Source of the DNA: Aurelia coerulea
Taxonomy: Eukaryota; Cnidaria; Scyphozoa; Semaeostomeae; Ulmaridae
DNA length: 64,000 nt
NCBI GenBank assembly: GCA_039566865.1
Contig: CM076949.1
Coordinates: 248,001-312,000, forward strand
Reading direction: 5' to 3'
Shown piece by piece: positions 34,517 to 47,700 of the stretch (position 1 is its first letter; every line of letters begins with the position of its first letter). A program made the position numbers and the translations under genes. A model generated the notes under the pieces. That model saw only the letters and a program-made list of their open reading frames with translations, was not told the origin of the DNA and made no database searches.

Positions 34517-36050
34517 CTGTTGGAAACAATAACAAAATATTTTCTCCAATTGAATTTTGAATTGTTTAGTTTTATGAGATCTTTGTTTTAAAAATTTATA
34601 TTGAAAAGATTGATGAAGGATTCCGTAAATCATTATTTGCTTCGCATGCCAACAATGTTTTGTTCAATCAGCAAAATAGAAAATGTTGAATTTAAAGCAA
34701 AATTCATTTAATCCCAATGTCAACTTTCAATTGAATCGTTGGAATGATTTTACTGTTAATAAAGGAATATCCGATGAATGAGTTAATTATGGACGTAGAA
34801 AATGTGAAAGCCGCAGATTAACGTCAGCGTGAATACGAAGATACATTCATCATTCCATTCTTCAAATAGATCAGAATTGATATCCCTTGATATCTTAAAA
34901 ACAGATGACGATTTCTTCTTTATTTCGATCATGTTTGATATCTTGGAAACAGATAACAGTTTCAATTTTCTCATTGCAATCCTCATCTGCCAATCTGGGC
35001 AGATAAGATTGAGGTCTGCTCCTTGCTCTTACTGAATCTTTCTGCCCTTAGTTTTGTTGTTTTGCTCGAATAAATCCACAGGAATATTTACGCAATTTTG
35101 TATTCTTCGCCACATAAGTCATTCTATCTTCTCAATATCTGTGTGCAAATAGCATATCCGTTCTGTTACCAATTAATAAAATTCGACTCGTCCACCTTCA
35201 TTTTGTTCTTAAAGAAACTATTTGCTACCAAAAGTTTCTGATGCGTTTCTTATATTTTTAATGCCGAAAGTGTAGAGCGAATTCATTTGTTGTTAGAAAG
35301 GGTCTGAAATTGCTTAGTAAGACCTCAATAAAATATCAACATTTTGAATATGCTGGACTAGCATAGTTTCTTAACTTTCGAAAAGTTGAACCTATCGTTT
35401 CTTGGAACGAACGAGTTTATAGGATTCCTTCGCAAATGGAGAATGATTGATAATAGACTGATTATATGTTCGTAGGTTATCGCTATTGATAGGCTGATGG
35501 ACGCTATAACTACGACTCATGGACTTACGCTTCCAGAAACGGACATGGCCTAAATCACCTGCTATTTTTTCTTGAAACCACCGACCCTAAATCGCCGCAA
35601 AAAGTGGTTTTCCTGAAGAGCTACACTGCAAAACAAGCTATCAGTACTTAGATGAATGTTTCTTCAAGATATTAAAGCAAAAAAATCCTACCCATAAGTG
35701 ATATTTTGGTTGTTTGGGGACGCAAAAGATCTCGTAAATTCGTTCGCTACTTTGAGATTTTGATCGTTGGATCAGTTCGGTCGAACGCGTTGTTCGAATT
35801 CGTTTGTTTGCCTTTGGCGGGAAGTTTAAATTGAAGAAGAATCAGCCAATCCCATCAAGTTATTTCAAGTCTTGCACCCTGATTGGTCCAGGAACAAATT
35901 TGTTTCTGGCGAGAATTTTTTTGCCGTTTTGAGAAGAGTTAGCCCATAAAGCCCTTGACTGGAGCGACAACAACAACATTAATTCACTTCAATTAGATGA
36001 GCGTAAGTTGAGGGTCCTTATGTAGTGAGGCTAGATTGATAACTTGATTT

Positions 36051-36084
<34 letters not shown>
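36051..36084. repeat. (TGAT)n microsatellite upstream of DHX37
   Basis: Seven to eight GATT units about 160 bp upstream of the DHX37 start codon. A similar (GATT)n tract lies at 43952-43977 just before the exon at 43998. Confidence 0.9.
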
Positions 36085-36085
<1 letters not shown>

Positions 36086-36244
36086 AACAAATCTAAATAT
36101 GAGGCTGATTTTGAAATTGAGGCTGAAGTAATTCAATTCAATATCGAAACATCGTGGAAAACATGGCGTCAAAGTTTGTAATCGTAAAAAAATTGACATT
36201 TTAAAGTAATAACATCGTTTTTTTATTTATTCGAGGTAAAATAG

Positions 36245-38750
36245 ATGGGGAAATTAAGCAGAGCAAAGACTCGATCGCAACCTGCGAAGCAAGTAGAAAA
36301 GAGAACAGAAGATGACAAAGCAGCAGGCCTGGCACTACTGGACTTGGGATCTGCAGATATTGAATACAATTCTGTCGCACAGCCAAATAGGATGGTGATA
36401 ACAAATAACAAAGAAAAGAAACTAAGAAGCCAAGATGTTAAACAGAAAAAGCAATTGTCAAACAAGCAAAGAAAAAAGCTTGAAAAAGTTATAGAGAAGA
36501 AAAAGAAAAAGGCCAAGGTAACATGACAAATCCTCCCCATGTAAAAGATATTCTCATGAAAGATAATTCCAAAAGAATAACTCCAAGGATTTACTTGGTC
36601 TCAGTGGGAAAGAAAATTTTTATAGAAAGTCCATTCAGGCTTGTTTCTGTGGTTGGAAACAAACAAATATTGATGTATTATTTTGCTCGTCTGTTTTTTA
36701 AGGTATTCACAAGAAAAAATGCAAGGGGTCCTGCATACACGTTTTTTTTTTATAAGAAACTTGGATCAATACTTAGTACTAAAAGTTTCTTAATTTCGCA
36801 TGAGAATTTCGGTGTTTTAGTAGTAAAAGTTTCTTAATCAGTTTCTTATTTTTTTGGGCCTAAAATTGCGGCATTGTTCGAAGTTGAGCCTTCTTCTCGA
36901 GAAAGGGCTTCCATTTTGCATTGACATTGTCATCAAGAAGAAGCCATGCACATCAAGGCAAAAATTTACCAATTTTGCAGTTAAAAGTCAAGAAAAGACG
37001 AATGTACCTTTGTTAGAGAGACATAGAATAAGAGAGACATACAGAAAGAAAGTTTTAGAGTTTCTTAACTGTTCTTGAGCGTAGTACTAGAGTTTCTTAA
37101 ATTTTTGGTCATCGTAGTACTAGTTTCTTATAAACCAGTTTCTTATAAAAAAAAAACGTGTACAACAACATTGCCTGCTGATATGAACAGCTTTGCAAAA
37201 AATCAAAAACCTTCCAAGAAGCATTGGGAATTGGAAATTCCATCAAAGAATTTTCATGGAATTTTTGATAAATTTCCTTCAATGCAAATACCCCCCCCCC
37301 CCCCCCCTCCCACTTATATCAAATTCCAGAGGGTACCAAATATTTTCCATTTATTGAGCGAAATAAGTTTGCATGTTAATTTTGATATGGTTTGAGATAA
37401 AACTGTGTGGAATTTATGTATTTGACTCATAAAAGTGTTTGTTGAATCCGCAAAATATTGTTTAAAAGAACTAAAAAGCTATCATATGAATTCTTGTAAT
37501 TTGATTTTGTGATTAAGCCCCCTCTCAAATAGGCCCCCTCTCTGATAAGACCCCCTTCTCTGGACTGTCCAAAATTGAATAAGCCCCTGGGGGGGGCAAC
37601 ATGAAAGGTTGCAAACAATGGTTTTTATTCAGTGGCGGACACTTTGCCAAATATTGAGGGGGTGAAGCTATTGTTTCAGGTGAAAAGCGTTGTTTGTTTC
37701 TATTGTTTTCGAGCAAAAGATCTTTGTTCTAGCCAACATTGGGGGGCGATCGCAGCCTCCTCGCCCCCCCCCCCCAGGTGTCCACCACCATTTTTATTGA
37801 AATCTCCCAAGAATTCTAAAGCAGACTATTATTATAATGTACCTAAAGGCCAACACAAAAAAGGAAACATCGTTGCAGGAATATTTGCTTTTTTTTTCAT
37901 GTACTTTAGATATCAGTGAAATATGCTTCTGTTTACATTTTAGAGATCAGACCTACTTAAATCATTATCAGAATATCAAATAACTGAGAAGGAGCTTGCA
38001 TTATACCAACCAATTTCAAGAATTGGGCAATCAAGATTAGAGGGTAAAAGAAAAGCCATTGATTTGAATTCAAAAGATCTCTTGAACGATGTGACAAAGG
38101 ATGTTGTTTCCAGTGGAAGAAAGAGAGCAAAGAAATTAAGAATGATGAAGAAATTAGAAAAACTTTCAGAAACAAATGTTGTTGCTGCAGAGGAAGACCA
38201 AAGTAGTAGTTCAGAGAGCGAGAGTGATTCTGACATTGAGAAAGATGTAGAAATAAAAAAAGAGTCTCATTTGTCATCTATTAAAGAAAATGATTCTTCT
38301 TCAAACTTTGATGTTGATTCTAATGAGCATGTTACCAGTAAGTTTCTGTTTTATGATATATTTCATTATCTAAATAAGAAACTTATTTTTTTCATGAGGA
38401 AATAGTTGATACCAAGGGGCAACCTGAAGTGAGATAATTTGACAGCCACAAATAGGTCTTGAAAACCTTTTGAAAACGAACACAGAATCCCATACAAAGT
38501 TATTACAGAAGAATTTTATGCTGCTTTGCAAGTATCAGATATCATTTTCTTTGCAATTTTTCTTCCTTCTGCAGACACCACAGAAATTGTTCAACCTTGT
38601 AGCCAGAAAGAATGCAAAGAAATTGCTATTCAAGCCACTAATGAAAAAGTGCTAAATCCAAAGCAAATAAAGAAATTAATTCCACCCAAGAAGTCATCAG
38701 TTTCAAAGCCAGCTGTTTTTGTTGAAGTAATGAGAAGACCAGAAATCCAG
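36245..38750 (+). CDS. DHX37: DHX37 exons 1-3: N-terminal basic/acidic region
   Basis: Exons 36245-36517, 37944-38337 and 38575-38750 encode residues 1-281. Seen: Lys-rich repeats ([16 protein letters not shown]), a conserved block around [17 protein letters not shown] that aligns with the [20 protein letters not shown] region of the human protein, a Ser/Glu-rich acidic tract ([15 protein letters not shown]), and [16 protein letters not shown] just before the helicase core. In yeast Dhr1 the N-terminal extension is where the activator Utp14 acts; whether that holds here is inference. Intron 1 (1.4 kb) is packed with MITEs. Confidence 0.9.
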
Positions 38751-41700
38751 GTAAAAGTTTGTTATTTGCATTAAATGTAGAAAGTCCGCCTGTTCACAAG
38801 AAATGTTTGATTACTCATGTAGGCATTTTATTAAATGGTTATTCAGAATTAAATTTGTTCTGTTTTCTGGCTTATAGCAATCTCAGTTTGAACGGTGTGG
38901 TCTTTTTTAAACATGTGTCATATCGGATGTGTTGTGTGAGAATCAAATTCCTTCAAGAATAGCTTGCTTTTACCATCAAATTTTCAGGGAAACTTTGCCA
39001 CTTATTATTTTGTACTCTGCCTCAAATACTGTCTTATCAATTTCAAAATGTTTGGCAATAGTATGCTGTATAATATTTCTCTTTCCATTCCATCCTGATT
39101 TGTTCAAGTTGATTGAAACCATGAGATTTGATTATTGCCATTTGAACTTGGTTTAGCTCAAACTATTGTGTTCTATCAATTCTATTGTTTATTGTTGTAT
39201 TTTAAAAGAATTCTTGTTTCCATTGTTTTATTTATGATTAGGCTGCCAGAGTTCTGCTTCCAATATTAGCTGAAGAACAATCAATAATGGAAACAATTTC
39301 AGAAAATAATGTTGTCCTAATTTGTGGTGAAACTGGAAGTGGAAAAACGACTCAAGTTCCTCAATTCCTTTATGAAGCTGGATATGCAACACACAGGTTT
39401 CTCATTTATTCTGAATTTCTTTCATATCATTTTTTGTCATCTTTCTGATATTTCTTCATTTTGCTTCTTATTTAACCACATAGATAGCTTTCTTCCTCTG
39501 GTGGATTTTCTTCCTCTGGTGGATAATTTTCCCCCTCTGGCCGATTGCTCATTAGATAATTTTAGCACATTTACACTGATGTTTAGGGCCTTCAAAATTT
39601 TAATTCCTAAGAACCTAATCACTGTTGTTGTTGACTAATACATGTTTTTGTTTCAACCAATTTCTAACTGTATTTGAGACCACTGTCCTACTCATTTGTT
39701 TCAGTCCGCATGAAGGAATTATTGGTATCACAGAGCCAAGGAGAGTTGCAGCAATAAGCATGTCAAAACGAGTTGCTGAGGAAATGAATCTAGACACAAG
39801 GTTTATGATCTTCCATCATTTTGATGCTTACTCATGAATATCTTGAAAGTATATTTAATGTTATAAGAATTCCTTATGACTCAAGCATGAACAAGAGGGT
39901 CAAGGTGTCTCCCTTTGGCAATGTAAAAACCTGATAGAGGAACTTTATGAAGACCTGAAACAAGATAATTCTGTTATCTGTTTGAGTGAAGAGTTGTGCT
40001 CATGACATTTTCATTCATTGCAACCCTGACCTGACATCTAATGTTAGACAGAATCTAGTATAGTATCCAAGGTATATTGCAATATTTTATTTGAATGCAT
40101 AAAAGTGAAGATTGTATCTTCTTTTAGCTTCTGTTAAATAGATCTCAAGAAATTTTCAATAAATCAAGGTTGGATTTTCCACAGGAAATAAACATTTAGA
40201 AATTGCTTCATCTTGGTAACAGGCATATAAATCTTCTAAAACCTCTTTTGCATCATTTTTTCTTGGTTTTCTTTCAGCATTGTTTCTTATCAGATCAGAT
40301 ATGAAGGAAATGCCACAAGTAAACAAGCAAAATATTTTTCTTTACAATTCTTCTTATTTTTGTGCAAGTATCATTTTTCAGCATTTGTCATCTCAGTTTC
40401 GGCACTGTTTGCTCCAAGTTATTGCTGAGCTGTTTAGAACATATTAATCAACTTTTGACAAGAATGATGTTCACTAACGTTTCTGGTAAAGACAATATTT
40501 ACAGCCATGACGACATTTGTAAAGAAAAAACTTTACATCATTTGAAATGCTTGTTACTCCAACTATTTGATTAATGTTAGAATTCTCTAGTTCCCTGATC
40601 GATTTTCGATAATAATCTGGTATTCATCATGTATTATAAAAGATCTGTAAAATCAATTTTCATTTTGTTCTGACGTTTTTGCTAAATTACCCGTTTCTCT
40701 TCACCTAATTTTATGTCCTAATTTTAAATCGTAGATTCAACAAGAATGAAATTTATGACTGATGGAGTTTTGCTAAAAGAAATGGAAACAGTTGAGTTTT
40801 TTGTGTTATATCATTCATTTTTTAGTATTATCTTGTTCGAAATTTATGAGATTTCCTTGCCAAAGCTTCGAGAGGAATGGCAAGAGCACGTCTGCAGACA
40901 GTTCTTCCCTCTGTTCTGTGTTTGGTTTTAATTTCATATCGTAACTCTTCCTAATTATTTTAGCAGTATGATATACTGTATGGTATTGTTGTTATTATTG
41001 CTGTTGTACTTGTGTTTTGGAATTTGGACGTAATTTCACAGTTTAATTTTTCTAATTAAGATCTCTTTCACTTCAGGATTTCTTGCTGACAAAATATTCA
41101 GTGATAATAATTGATGAAGCACATGAAAGAAGTGTATTTACCGATATTCTCATTGGTCTTCTCTCCAGAGTTGTGCCTCTTAGAAATAAGGTAAACTTAC
41201 TTGCGTTGATTTCTCTGCATTCATCAGCACTTCAGTCAGAATTAGAAGCTTTATAGCTAAATTATTTTTAATTGATTTTAGAATAGTTCACCAATTTTTA
41301 CGATTAAAACCTTGGAACTTCAAAGTTGAATGATAAGAATTTGTTGAGAAGATCTTCGTTGTTGTTAATTTGAGCCACTTTTCTAGAAAATGTGATAATT
41401 TGATCTTCTTTTTCTAGGAAGGGAATCCAATGAAATTGATCATCATGTCAGCTACACTTAGAATTGAAGATTTTGTTGATAATAAAAGATTATTTCCGTC
41501 ACCTCCGCCTGTTTTGAAGGTAACTTCATATTGCTACTCTCTTTACATATCTATTTTGATATTCATTTTCAGTTCAGTAGACTTCATCTATCCGTGTTTC
41601 TCTTGTGTATGCTCTAGATTTATCGGTTTTTATAACATAGGTGTGAAGGTAAAGGTATTCAAGAACGATGGACGAAAATTGAGATAGGGACAGACTTTTT

Positions 41701-44700
41701 ATGTTGGCTCAAATCTAAGAATACCACGTTTAGTTTTCTCGTAAAAAAACCCATTTTTGGCTTTTTCAGTACAATATGTTATTCATAGCTCTTTTTCAAA
41801 CTACCATTCGTTAGTTAGACTAAGTCTGTTTAGATAACAACAAATCAGAGAAATTAAAGACATAAACAGGATCTTCCCTTTTCAATTGAATCAATTATGT
41901 GAATGGTTGGATCTTGAGAAATGAAAGATATGTGTAAACATTTTCAGCTTCAACGAGATTGAGTTTCTCGTAATAACTTTCTATCACCCATTACTTATTT
42001 GCTGTTTGTAGGTCGACTCAAGGCAATACCCAGTCACAATTCACTTCAATAAGAGAACCCCAGACGATTACGTCACAGAGGCTTTTAAAAAGGTATTATT
42101 ACGATTTAAGAAAATTTGTATCGAGTCTTAATTTGAATTTCTGGAGCTACCTTAGATCAGTCATTTTGGAAGCCGATTTCGAAAGATAGCTGTGTTGGCA
42201 TTTCACTCAACTGAGCGAAAAAACCGTTAACTTTGTTTATTTTCACATTGCTGATTTTCCTTCAACTTTACAAGCTGCATGGGCTCTGGTTTTTTTCATT
42301 GTTTAAGATAAAACGCATTGGTTAAGTCTGAAACTCTTTCATTAAAACTGGAGTGAAACCAGATGAGAAAAGCCATTATTGATGAGAGTAAAAATATCTG
42401 CTTGAATTTTAAAGTAGCCTTATTCCTTTTTATTTGATAAAACTTGCCACTTCTATCGTTAGCATTTTTTGTGAATTTTAAAAGTTTTTTAATTTTAGGT
42501 TTGCAAAATACATCGCACTTTAAAATCTGGTGGAATTTTAGTATTTGTCACTGGTCAGAATGAGGTTCAAGTATTGTGCCGGAAATTACGTAGGACGTTT
42601 TCATCAAAAGATGGCGGCAGAAACAAGCCTGTTAACGTCAATGAAACTGAGAAAGAGAAGAAGAGAAATGAGAACGATGGCAAACTGACACCTAGCTTTA
42701 ATCTGGACAAGTAAGAACAGTTTTTATTGATCTTTCTTTGATGTTATGATATGATAATCTTATTCATCAAATTATCAAATATCCAGAGATTTGTCAAGTT
42801 TTCAAGTTTTAATCCAACAAAAAAGAAAGAAAAACCTTCTTCATTTTGGTTTGTACTTATTTTGCTTTTGTTTATTGTGGTTCGCCTTATCGAATCATTG
42901 GCTAGTAATCTAATAATCTAGAATACAATGAAGAATAATTAATTGTTTCACATAATATTTACCATCACAAATGTTTAATATAACTGGAAGCCGAAGCCGA
43001 TAGTCATAACTAAATTTCTAATTTATCTGTTATGCTTTTGTTTTTCTTTTATGTTATTACATTAACGTCTAATTTATCGAATTAATAAAATTCACATTTT
43101 CGCTGATATCATATTTGCTTGCACTTGCAATGTCCGCAGGAAATTCAAGTAGATTCATTTCTAATTCATCGAATAGTTTTTCATTATTTCTTTCATTAGA
43201 TGCTGTTAAGTTTTTGGTTATCAGATAAGGCAAACCCGCAATTGCCATTAATACATTCAATACTTAAATTTACAAGTTAACGTTTACTAGAAAATTCAAG
43301 AAAATAGGCAATGCTGATTTTTTCAGATATTCATAACAAAAGAGACAGACGCCATTTTGTAACTTGGAAGAAAATGGCGACTGAGTATGCAACAATAGGT
43401 CCCATTGTTTTTAGTAGCCAATCAGCTGTACTCCTTTAAATTCTTTCTGTTTTGTATTGTGTTGTTTTCCTTTGTAGTTATCCAACTGTATCAAAGAATG
43501 GAATTGATTATGATGATGATTTTGATCATGATGATTATTATGGCGCAGATGAAGAATCATTCCTTAGCAATGAAGAAGTAAAACCTTTTTGCCCCTTTCC
43601 TCTTGCCCCTTTCCTCTTGCCCCTTTCCTTGAATAAGCATGTCGTTATCATAAGCATCTCAGTATCACATTTTGTATTTTGATGCTGTACTCTGGTTGTA
43701 TTTTATCATTATTTTGCTTGCGGGCAAGAGACAATAAGATGAAAGAGGCTTAAATAGAAGATCGAAACAATGAATTACCTTCTTGTAAGATTTTTTCCGA
43801 AACCAGTTAAATTGTAAATGATTCTGTAATCATGTGGACTTTTCTAGAACGTTGATAAATTCTAAGTAGAATTATAGGTTCATTGCTTTGCTGTGGTATT
43901 CTTAAATGTAACGCGTGCTTAATTAGTTACCTGATTAGCGTGTGAGTGGATTGATTGATTAATTGATTGATTGATTAACTTATTTGTTTTTCCAAAGGAT
44001 GACATGGCATATGATCAATCAATTGATTCACAATTGCCTCTTCACGTGCTACCACTTTATTCGTTACTCTCAAGTGCAAAACAAGCCAAGGTAGATATAT
44101 CTTTCCATATCTTTGCATTTCTTGTTTACTGCAATTTTCATTCATTTCTGCTATCATTTACCTGGAGACAGACTCAGATAAATCTAAATTTCATGCCCTG
44201 GATGTTTGTTAAACTGTCCTTGATGTGGAACTTTATTCCTTTTCAGGTATTCGAGCCAGTTCCAGATGGTACAAGATTGTGTGTTATTGCGACAAATGTA
44301 GCCGAAACATCTCTCACGATTCCTGGCATTAAATACGTCATTGACTCTGGAAAAGTAAGTTGATTTTTCTATCCACATTTTTATTTCCTTACGCAAGAAT
44401 ACTGGTCAGTCGAAATAATGTTGTGTCATAATCTTGCTGCACGATGCTTGTGAGTTTCTATCGGTAATCATCAGATTCATATGGCCTTTGAATTTCCCTG
44501 AAGATCTATTAGAAAGGGAGGGTAGCTCATAGGTAGGAAGGAAAGGGACAACAAATAAGCATAACAAGATAAGTAATAAAAGACTGTAGAAGGAGGCCGT
44601 GACTAAGACCCCGTTTACACGGTAGCGGATCAAAAGTGTTGCAGATCAAAGTGTTACGGATCACCCTCCCGTCTACACGGTAGCGGATCAAAATTGTATC

Positions 44701-47700
44701 GGATCACGGTCTCGTCTACACGGTAGCGGATCAGCGGTCACCATAGAAATAGGGCGAGGTCACATTCAAGATTTTCTCGGATTTTCAGTGATTTCCTTTT
44801 GACGTCAAATTTCAAAACAAACTGCAATTATGATTAAGCCTCGTTTGTATGGAAAATACCCTCGTAATGAATCCGAATCAAAATTGATGCAGATCACTTG
44901 CGTTTACACGGCGCAGAGCAGAAGTGATCCGATACAAAAGTGATCCGATACAAAACGAGGTCGCTTTCGTAGCAGAATCAAAATTGATGCGGATAGCGGA
45001 GCAGAAGTGTATCGGATCACTTTGAGCTCGTGTAAACGGGAGGCTGATCCGCAACACTTTTTGTGTCGGATCAAAAGTGATCCGCTACCGTGTAAACGAG
45101 GTCTAACAGTTCAATTTCTCGAAAGAGCTTTGAATTCATTGAATATATTACGGTTCATATTTGTTTTGATTAAAGGATGACTGACTGGGATAAACAAATA
45201 TGTTAACGCCGATCCTCTCATTTCTAAGTTTTAACCTTGTCTAAATATTGTTCATTTCTGTAGGTTAAAACAAGATTTTATGACAAGCTCACCGGTGTTT
45301 CATCGTTTCGGTATGAAAGTTTGTTTTTGATAAGAATTTTATATCTTTTTTCAATAAGATTTGATATGTTTTAAATCATCACAAGTCAATTTTCTGTTTC
45401 GTTTACTGCTAAAAAACGTATTTGCCATGTTTGTTGAATGAATTGATACAGAAAAATGAGTCAGTGACCAATTGTTAATTGTTTATAAATATGGCTTACC
45501 TTAATTGCTAATGCTGTTTTTAAAATATCAGTTAATGAATCAAATGTTCGGTCCTTCGATCCAATCAACGGACATTGTTGATGAAGAGTATTTTACATCT
45601 ATATGAGTTATATTTTTCACAGGAGCTGCGCATGAATCACCAGAAATCGCATTTTGAATTCATTAGTAGCTCCTAATATCTCCATTCCTTATGACTGATT
45701 TGCCTTACTAATTGCAGAGTAACATGGACGTCAAAAGCATCAGCCAATCAAAGGGCTGGACGTGCTGGTCGTGTAGAACCTGGCCATTGTTATCGGTATG
45801 TATTGTTTGCAGAACTGATTCATTAGGCTTCTTGTGAAATTTCACTGTTTCTTTCAATGATTCTCAAGGTCCGTTAGAGACTACTTTGAGACACTTGCCA
45901 TATCGAATAGTACTATATTGTCACCGAACCCTTCTGCTCTTCTTGCCACATCATTTAAGATATGGAGTGCAAAGGAGACTTAGCTGTTGTGGTAAGGAGA
46001 GTGTTCTTATCGTGCACTGCCACTGAGGGAGGAGGGTGGGGTGATGCAAAGTTTACCGATGTTCGTCGTTTCTTGAAAAAAGGCTACATCTGACTCGTGA
46101 AAGGGTTTACATATGCCCCTTGCACTGCAGGGGATTGGCACTAGTCCAGTGGGAAGCTGCATGCCTCAAACTAGACTCTTAGGAATGAAAATGATGCTTA
46201 AAGTCGAGCCCCCGGTCTGGTGAGAATATTAAACCACTCTTTGCTGGTTTGAAGGATTGGTATGTTAACCTTGATTTATACCGCTTCCGGAATCCTAACA
46301 TAAAGTCAAAAACTATCTTTGATGTCTTATGATCTAAGGAAGTAAAGGCTAAAAAGCGTGCATTGCAAAATCAGATATGTCGTACTATTTATAGATATTA
46401 CTATATAATGCATTCTTAATTGGGTCTCTAATTTTTATTGGATATTCTCACTTCAATAACAATTGTCTTTTTAGGTTATATTCATCGGCAGTGTTTCAAC
46501 ATGATTTCGTCGACTTCTCAGAAGCTGAAATTTGCCGACGCCCTGCAGATGAGCTTTTGCTTCTAATGAAGGTTTAAATCTTTTCATATTCCGATCAGAT
46601 CACTTGAAATAATCTTTTTTGTTGAGTTGAATTGTTGCATCTTGATCGCCAGCTGTTTATTTTTGCATAGTATAAATCTTTTCATATTCCGATCAGATCA
46701 CTTGGATTAATCTTTTTTGTTGAGTTGAATTGTTGCATCATGATCGCCAGCTGTTTATTTTTGCATAGTATAAATCTTTTCATATTCCGATCAGATCACT
46801 TGAAATAATCTTTTTTGTTGAGTTGAATTGTTGCATCTTGATCGCCAGCTGTTTATTTTTGCATAGTGAAGTTATTTCTAGTTTTGTCCAAATTTTAGAT
46901 CACCAGAACGAATAAAATCATTTGAAATTTTGTTCAGGGTTTGATTATAGACTATTTACTTAATTCTATTTACAGAACATGGGAATTGAGAAAGTGAAAA
47001 ATTTTCCATTTCCAACCCCACCAGATTCAACTGCACTTCAGGTTTGCGAAATTTTTCTGTTTCTTACTCACTTTTCATTTTCAGTTTGTGGTTCTTATCA
47101 AAGTTTCTATATTTTCCCTAAAGGAACTCTGTCACCAAATTGTTAACATAATTTGCAAAAACCATTGTTTAGGCACGTATCCATTGTTTTCTGCAGTTTG
47201 TTTGATGGCTTCACCGAAGCCACCAAAAAGTAACCATAAAAAATGCACTTTTATCCAAGCAATCGTAAGATATATGTTTGGTTTGTGCCTTTGTTAAGTA
47301 CAAAGATTTTTCTTTTAAATAACTCTTTAATTTTGAAACTAGATGAAAATCTGTGTGATGCTTCCTTTCAAAACCTGTAAAATCACCATTTTGACAAAAA
47401 CTAGGAGATATAGCCTCTTTAATCTTCTGTTTATCGTTGGATAATAGAATTATGTGAAAGACGTTACACATGTTGAAAATGTTTTGCGTGACTTTTACCA
47501 ATCTGAAATAAATGCGAAATTAATTGTAGGCTGCTGAAAATCATTTATTGGATCTGGATGCTTTAGAAAAGAAGAAAATAAAGAAAGGTGATTTCTGATT
47601 TATTTTTACGACTTTTATCTCGCATCAATAAACCAGAGGTTTGTCTAACTTGAGGACCCACCACGTTTTTCTCCTACACTCGATGATGGAGCTACCGACA

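Noticed and set aside
36223..36540. Hydrophobic minus-strand ORFs resembling membrane proteins
   Set aside because: They are the antisense of Lys-rich DHX37 exon 1 (AAA/AAG codons read as TTT/CTT).
37957..38277. 106-codon minus-strand ORF
   Set aside because: Antisense shadow of DHX37 exon 2.
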